Source: Ectocarpus siliculosus
Lineage: Eukaryota; Sar; Phaeophyceae; Ectocarpales; Ectocarpaceae
Direction of reading: 5' to 3'
Assembly: GCA_000310025.1 (NCBI GenBank)
Contig: FN649728.1
Coordinates: 1,225,952-1,260,091 of the forward strand
Length of the DNA stretch: 34,140 bases
Shown here: one piece after another, positions 29,757-34,140 of the stretch
Numbering within the stretch: the first letter of the stretch is position 1
How the letters are laid out: every line of letters starts with the position of its first letter
Notes under the pieces: generated by a model
What the model was told of the DNA's origin: nothing
The model's database searches: none
What the model saw: only the letters and a program-made list of their open reading frames with translations
Translations under genes and position numbers: made by a program

Positions 29757-31094
29757 TTATCCGAAAGCCGAAAAACGTTCAGTAAAGCCTTCTTGCAACG
29801 GGAGATCGACGGTCTTCATGTACAACCGTTCCTGCTCCTGTTGGCTCTGGGTTCGCCTTCGCTTAGCTGCGACTTCTCCCCCTTGGATCGTGGGCCCTAC
29901 ATATCGCTGTGCCACCCCCCGCGTCTTCCATCCGACAAAATCCATGAGGACTTCTACCGCCGTCCCCGCTAGCGTTTGGCTTACCGCTCCTCCTACCCGG
30001 AACGAGTGCATGGTATACTGGCCGCCTGCATCGCCCAGGCGACCGTTCCGAATATGGGCTTGTAACGAGGCGGTCATACGCGCCGCCGACCACTGTGACG
30101 ACCCCCGCGAACCGTCGGCGTTGACCTCGGGAAATAGGTACCCCTCCCGCATGTTCCATCCTGCTGACTTAGCTGCTATGCCAAACTCTTGTATCGTCCG
30201 CAACGGGCATAGCTCGGTACATCGACGATCTCGTCGAACTACTACCGCGTGCGACGAGCTTCGGAGGGTCTTGCCGAAATGAAAATTGAAAATCATCCCC
30301 GTTCCGTCAGGAAGGTGCAAGACTTGTGCCGCCAACGCGCACGCCAAATCGAATCCTCGTTGAATCGAGTGGAAGGCGGTGACAAACAGCGCAATGTCTC
30401 GGCTACGGGCTACCCGCGCGCCCACAGTATGCAAGTGACTCGCGGTGTTGCGCATGTATCGCACCAGACGTAGAAGTAGCGGGGCTAGCATCGGTCGGGC
30501 TTGCTTGACGGTAACTCCCACCCTGCGCTGTTCTACTTGAACCCACGACAGGTATTTCCGAACCGCCGTGCTGTCGGCTGCGTTACCTCTCTTCTCACGC
30601 TCATCCCATGGGTCCGACTTCCCCAGAATCTCAGACATCGCGCACTTGAGTTTCGACACAAACCCTTTGTCTAGTGTTTGAGCAGCGTACCGTTTAGCGC
30701 AGGCACTCTCCTTCCTGCACGCTGCCAGTGAATTGGACCCGATGTCGGGGCAGTCTACCGCATGAACCACCTTCGTACCGTTACCGTGAGAATCTAGCCA
30801 GCAGAGCCAATCCTGCACGTCGACATCGGTAACGTTTTCCCATCCCCTCATCCCGTCCGTGTGCGCTCGGAGAAATGCGTCAAACTTGTCTGCCACCGCG
30901 CATTTGCGTTGCTGACTGGCCTTACTACTCAACGAGGCTAAGACGGTCTCTTTCCGCGCTGCCAACGGGGTTTTATCGATAACTACGGTCGCGTCGGGCG
31001 CCCGAGGCTCTAAAAGCCCCCGAAACGGTGGAGTACCACAATGTTGGCAGAAGTTGAATGTGGCATCGTTCTGGGCCCCACACGTACTACACAA
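29757..31094 (-). CDS. DIRS-type tyrosine recombinase with N-terminal zinc ribbon
   Basis: The open frame has 445 codons and no break. It starts with a zinc-ribbon-like CSTCGAQN...CQHCG (about residues 2-20). The catalytic tyrosine-recombinase half covers about 235-405. Visible residues are Arg in FHSIQRGFDL (246), a Lys in FHFGKTL (275), HSFR (His363, Arg366), a Trp in VGWK (389) where many members have a second His, and the nucleophile Tyr in QRYVG (398). A basic segment, KRRRTQ, follows. In DIRS-type elements this enzyme integrates a circular cDNA without an integrase. The frame lies just downstream of the reverse transcriptase gene on the same strand. The frame is open up to 31217, but no ATG precedes the zinc ribbon: the codon at 31094 is TTG and the first in-frame ATG is at 30851. 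A spliced, frameshifted or non-AUG start is likely. Confidence 0.85.
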   Translation of the reverse strand: MCSTCGAQNDATFNFCQHCGTPPFRGLLEPRAPDATVVIDKTPLAARKETVLASLSSKASQQRKCAVADKFDAFLRAHTDGMRGWENVTDVDVQDWLCWLDSHGNGTKVVHAVDCPDIGSNSLAACRKESACAKRYAAQTLDKGFVSKLKCAMSEILGKSDPWDEREKRGNAADSTAVRKYLSWVQVEQRRVGVTVKQARPMLAPLLLRLVRYMRNTASHLHTVGARVARSRDIALFVTAFHSIQRGFDLACALAAQVLHLPDGTGMIFNFHFGKTLRSSSHAVVVRRDRRCTELCPLRTIQEFGIAAKSAGWNMREGYLFPEVNADGSRGSSQWSAARMTASLQAHIRNGRLGDAGGQYTMHSFRVGGAVSQTLAGTAVEVLMDFVGWKTRGVAQRYVGPTIQGGEVAAKRRRTQSQQEQERLYMKTVDLPLQEGFTERFSAFG

Positions 31095-31231
31095 GACTTG
31101 CGGTATCCGGTCCTGTACTCGCGTAGATCCGGAGGGGACCCGCTCGAGGGTCCCCGCCGCATAATGCTGATGATAGGACAGACACAGCGAAACGAACGCG
31201 AACCAGGAGAGGGGCGACTATAAACACCGTA

Positions 31232-33514
31232 TCATGTATCTCGAAAATCCAATTCCATCGCACGCATTCCGTGTCGCACGTAAATGTAATCGCGAACGCC
31301 GTCCTGATGGTGGGGGTATGCAAACCTCCCCGTCCGCGGTATCGCTAACGATTTGACGGCGGCCCTTGCGGCCCGCGGCCACCAAAACTCTCGTACATCT
31401 GGCACTAGTACTACTGCGTGAGCCCGACACTCGGACAGATGTTGAATAATGTGCCCCGCCATGACCGGCGGCGGGAAACAATACCCAAAGGCCGGCGTGC
31501 CCAGCCCTGGTGTAACCGCTACATCCTGGCTGAAGACGTCTATTCCGGCCGTGCCTGCGCAGTGATACCGTGAGAAAAACGGCAGGCGGGACGGTCCCCC
31601 GGCTCCCCCCGCATCGGTACGCTGAGCATTCTCGGAAGACGCCATAAGATCGACCGTAAATTCTCCGAAAAACTCTCGCAGCTGCCTAAACACGCGTGAT
31701 CGAAGGCGGATAATTTCGTGCCGGGCCGGTCTTGTGATGTCGTCGGCGACACTATTCGCCGCTGACGGTACCCACCTCAATGTGAGCCAAAATCCGTGTG
31801 CGATTTGCAGCTCGTAAAGGCTAACCAGCATCGAGTGTGTGATGGGGTTTCTCGATCTGCCCTTCCTAAACGCGTCGACAACTGCTCTATTGTCGACATC
31901 CATCAGAACTTGTGCTCGCTTAAGTTCGCCCGGGCGAGCGCTACAACACTCCTTCAGTACCTCGAGCAACGCGAACATCTCCTTGCCATTAATGGAACGC
32001 GACAGCCATTCGTGGGGAAAATCGCCGCCTGCGGAGAATGCGCCACTCGGCAGCGACACTACTCCACCGTATTGGTTGGATGATGCGTCTGACGAAGCGG
32101 TGGTGAGAGAAACGTCGTAGTGTCTCGCTTTGTACCACGGTCCCTCCTGAGCGGTCGATGACAGGTTGAGCCAAATGCGTAGCTCTGCGCGGAGGTCGTG
32201 TTTGTCCCTCAACTGAATGACTCGACCCTTAGCCTTCCTGATCGCCGCGAACATGTAATGAGTCCAAAGGGTGGCCGGTCGAATCGCGACAGACATGCTG
32301 ACGCACTTGCCGGCTATCTTCTCGAGCATGCGCACGGGCACGGAGTCGTTCGCAAGCGCTTGGTCGATGAGCTGATGGAGTTTGAGCAACTTATCCTCCG
32401 GGATGCGGAACGATGCGGTGTAGGAATCGCAGATAATTCCGAGGTACCGCTGTTGTCGAGAGGGGTTGAGGTCGCATTTATTGATGGACAGGAAATACCC
32501 GCATCGGTACGATACCAGGATGCCGGTGTGTAGAGCTTCCGCCGCCGACAGCCACTGTACTCGATCCGACTTCCCGAAGGTATCGACAAAGTTCGCGTAC
32601 CAGGCGTCATCGATATACGCCAGGACGGGGATGCCCTTGGACCGCAGGTACGCGGCTTTGGCGTCGCTCAAAGAATGGTAACAAAACGGACTCTCGTTCC
32701 ACCCAAATGGAAGGGTGGTACAGACGTAATCCACCCCATCGTAGTGGACGCCGAATAGCGGCCAGCTCTCGGGCTGCAGGCGAAGATTATGGAAACCCGC
32801 GCGGTCGTCTAGGCTCCCCATGAACACCCCTTCTTCTGCTACGTGTGCCACCCGTGAGACCGTGTCCATCGTAAACGGTACGTGTTTGCAGCAGGTGTTC
32901 AGGGGGATACCGTTTATAATCATACGGGGTTTGGTTGGCTCCACCGAGATGGACAGGACCAACCGCGGTCTATCCGGGCCCTCCGGTCCTCGGACGTCCT
33001 CCCACCGAACTAAATATCCCCGCTTGTCCAGCGCTTCCACCTCCCGCCGCACAAATTCGGCATGTTCGTCGGGAATGTGGTTGGGGAATACGGCCCCCGG
33101 AAACGCTGCTGGGCGATATGGTTCCTTACGCGACTTCCCTCGATACTCATCGTGGAGGAATTCGAAGACGCTGACACCATCCCGAATATATGACATGAGT
33201 TGATCGCGCTGGGGATGGTCTCGTAGGATGACGTTGTCCCAAAATTCGCGGTTGTGACTAAGCCCACCCGGTACGAAATGTTCCCCGTTCGCGCCGGCGT
33301 CTCTCACCGGGGCGTCCCACGGCAGACGGGTGTGTCCGTCCCCGTGCGGTGGTCGCTTTACTTCTGCCATCGTAGGCACGCGGGCTACGCTCGGCACTAA
33401 ACGTGGCCCCGCCCATTCGCGTTGTTCGTCGGACAGGTCGGGGACGTCGGGGAACGTAACTCTTACTTGCTCATGTCGTCTCGCGAGATGCTTCAGCCAA
33501 TCGTCAGCAAATAC
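31232..33514 (-). CDS. DIRS-type reverse transcriptase and RNase H polyprotein
   Basis: The frame is open from 33514 to TGA at 31232-31234. Residues are counted here from the GTG at 33397. Reverse transcriptase covers about 150-340: KPRMIINGIPLN, the aspartate block GSLDDRAGFHNLRL (about 194-207), TTLPFGWNESPF (227-238) and the catalytic YIDD (261-264). RNase H covers about 430-560: DASSNQYGG (Asp437), SINGKEMFAL (Glu473), MDVDNRAVVDAF (Asp500/502) and ADDITRP. A further conserved-looking region with DLMASSENAQ, FPPPVMAGHI and LVPDVREFWWP follows (580-680). I see no DPPY-type adenine methyltransferase motif, which some DIRS elements have. The first ATG is at 33370, yet the frame upstream to 33514 also looks coding (DDWLKHLARR, DEQREWAGPRL), and a TAG directly precedes it. 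A 3' splice site ending CTACGTAG at 33515 or a gag frameshift could explain this. The recombinase frame follows after a short spacer. Confidence 0.87.
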   Translation of the reverse strand, partial: VFADDWLKHLARRHEQVRVTFPDVPDLSDEQREWAGPRLVPSVARVPTMAEVKRPPHGDGHTRLPWDAPVRDAGANGEHFVPGGLSHNREFWDNVILRDHPQRDQLMSYIRDGVSVFEFLHDEYRGKSRKEPYRPAAFPGAVFPNHIPDEHAEFVRREVEALDKRGYLVRWEDVRGPEGPDRPRLVLSISVEPTKPRMIINGIPLNTCCKHVPFTMDTVSRVAHVAEEGVFMGSLDDRAGFHNLRLQPESWPLFGVHYDGVDYVCTTLPFGWNESPFCYHSLSDAKAAYLRSKGIPVLAYIDDAWYANFVDTFGKSDRVQWLSAAEALHTGILVSYRCGYFLSINKCDLNPSRQQRYLGIICDSYTASFRIPEDKLLKLHQLIDQALANDSVPVRMLEKIAGKCVSMSVAIRPATLWTHYMFAAIRKAKGRVIQLRDKHDLRAELRIWLNLSSTAQEGPWYKARHYDVSLTTASSDASSNQYGGVVSLPSGAFSAGGDFPHEWLSRSINGKEMFALLEVLKECCSARPGELKRAQVLMDVDNRAVVDAFRKGRSRNPITHSMLVSLYELQIAHGFWLTLRWVPSAANSVADDITRPARHEIIRLRSRVFRQLREFFGEFTVDLMASSENAQRTDAGGAGGPSRLPFFSRYHCAGTAGIDVFSQDVAVTPGLGTPAFGYCFPPPVMAGHIIQHLSECRAHAVVLVPDVREFWWPRAARAAVKSLAIPRTGRFAYPHHQDGVRDYIYVRHGMRAMELDFRDT

Positions 33515-34140
33515 CTACGTAGTGAGGCGTTGAACGGGGTGCGCCGGTATACGGCTGTATTTTCACTCTATGATAATGATACCGCGTGGCGGGAAGATAG
33601 AGATTCGTTGACAGGGGTTAGCTAGGGGTCGTAGTAGGAAAAGCAAACGTAGCTACGATGTACTGTGACCAGACGGACCCACCGAGATGCGTGGCGGACG
33701 CAAGGAGAGCAGACACAACGACACTCCGGGCTGATTATTTTGCAGTGATACACGGACATTTCTTCTCCCTAATGTGATACACGGTCTACCAGGATGGAGG
33801 GTTAAACTGCGTCAGGAATATCAGCCAATGCCCTCGTAAGGCATAGGCCATTGTATGCTACTCTCTTGTTATTCTCGCTCGCGGGCGATCCAGGCGCTCC
33901 GCGGGGAATGAATGGTGTTCGTGCTATTATCATGAGGTCGTGCATGAGAATAGGGGACTAAACTGCTGTAGAACGGGTTGATTTCCCGCCGACAGCCGAC
34001 CGAAGAACGCGCCGCGTGGGTATCACCTGCGACTCTCGTGTTATTTCTCGATCCCGTGCGATCAAAAGAACGCACCGCGTGGATCCGCGCTCATGTTGCG
34101 CCAGTTTTACAAGGACATGCATTAAAAGAAACGATACGAA
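33515..34140 (-). other. 5' side of the DIRS-type element, no gag recognised
   Basis: On the coding (minus) strand this lies upstream of the polyprotein. No long gag-like frame is present. A sequence AAGAACGC(G/A)CCGCGTGG occurs twice (about 34005 and 34069), possibly part of a terminal repeat. I found no match to the segment between the 54-bp repeats at the other side, so the 5' end is probably beyond the window. Confidence 0.4.

Overview
The window looks like nuclear DNA of a eukaryote, most plausibly a stramenopile and possibly a brown alga. This is inferred from four things. One gene can be assembled from seven short exons joined by GT-AG introns of about 330-480 bp. There is a large ankyrin-repeat protein. 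There are DIRS-type, non-LTR and LTR retroelement remains. Intergenic DNA is long, with GA, CA/TG, poly-C and poly-T tracts and one 100-N assembly gap (17199-17298). No bacterial operon structure, ribosome binding sites or CRISPR array is present.

Left part (1-16100), mostly host DNA. The window opens with a G homopolymer and one copy of a 136-bp dispersed repeat. The tail of a zinc-type alcohol-dehydrogenase-like gene follows (about 640-1251). About 6 kb without a recognisable gene comes next, then a palindrome-rich GCCTGA cluster and a cysteine-rich terminal exon (7731-7915). The best host gene is a seven-exon HAD-superfamily hydrolase of the HDHD5/CECR5 family (8267-11701, +). Its six introns keep frame exactly and all four HAD motifs are present; only its N-terminus is unresolved. 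An intact 652-codon ankyrin-repeat gene lies on the minus strand (13776-15734).

Right part (16100-34140), dominated by mobile DNA. A palindromic ATGGA/TCCAT array with inverted ends sits between 13-bp direct repeats (17063-17864); it looks like a foldback element. Directly downstream is a frameshifted non-LTR retroelement with reverse transcriptase and a C-terminal restriction-like-endonuclease region (about 17865-21321, +). A broken LTR-type gag/protease remnant follows (24306-26429, +). Around it are two inverted copies of a roughly 245-bp dispersed repeat (23290-23530 and 27596-27842) and the second copy of the 136-bp repeat (26901-27036, inverted relative to the first). A TIR-bounded element of about 1.1 kb holds internal repeats of about 205 bp (28133-29237). 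The last 5 kb is a DIRS-type tyrosine-recombinase retrotransposon on the minus strand. It has open reverse transcriptase/RNase H (31232-33514) and recombinase (29757-31094) frames, and a 54-bp direct repeat lies at its 3' side.

The element proteins fit a copy-and-integrate logic: reverse transcriptase and RNase H make cDNA, and the DIRS recombinase would integrate it. Only the DIRS frames look uninterrupted. The non-LTR and gag/protease copies carry several frame breaks. No single undescribed system is proven here. The strongest candidates for novelty are the palindromic foldback array, the ATG-less starts of both DIRS frames, and the unnamed dispersed repeats.
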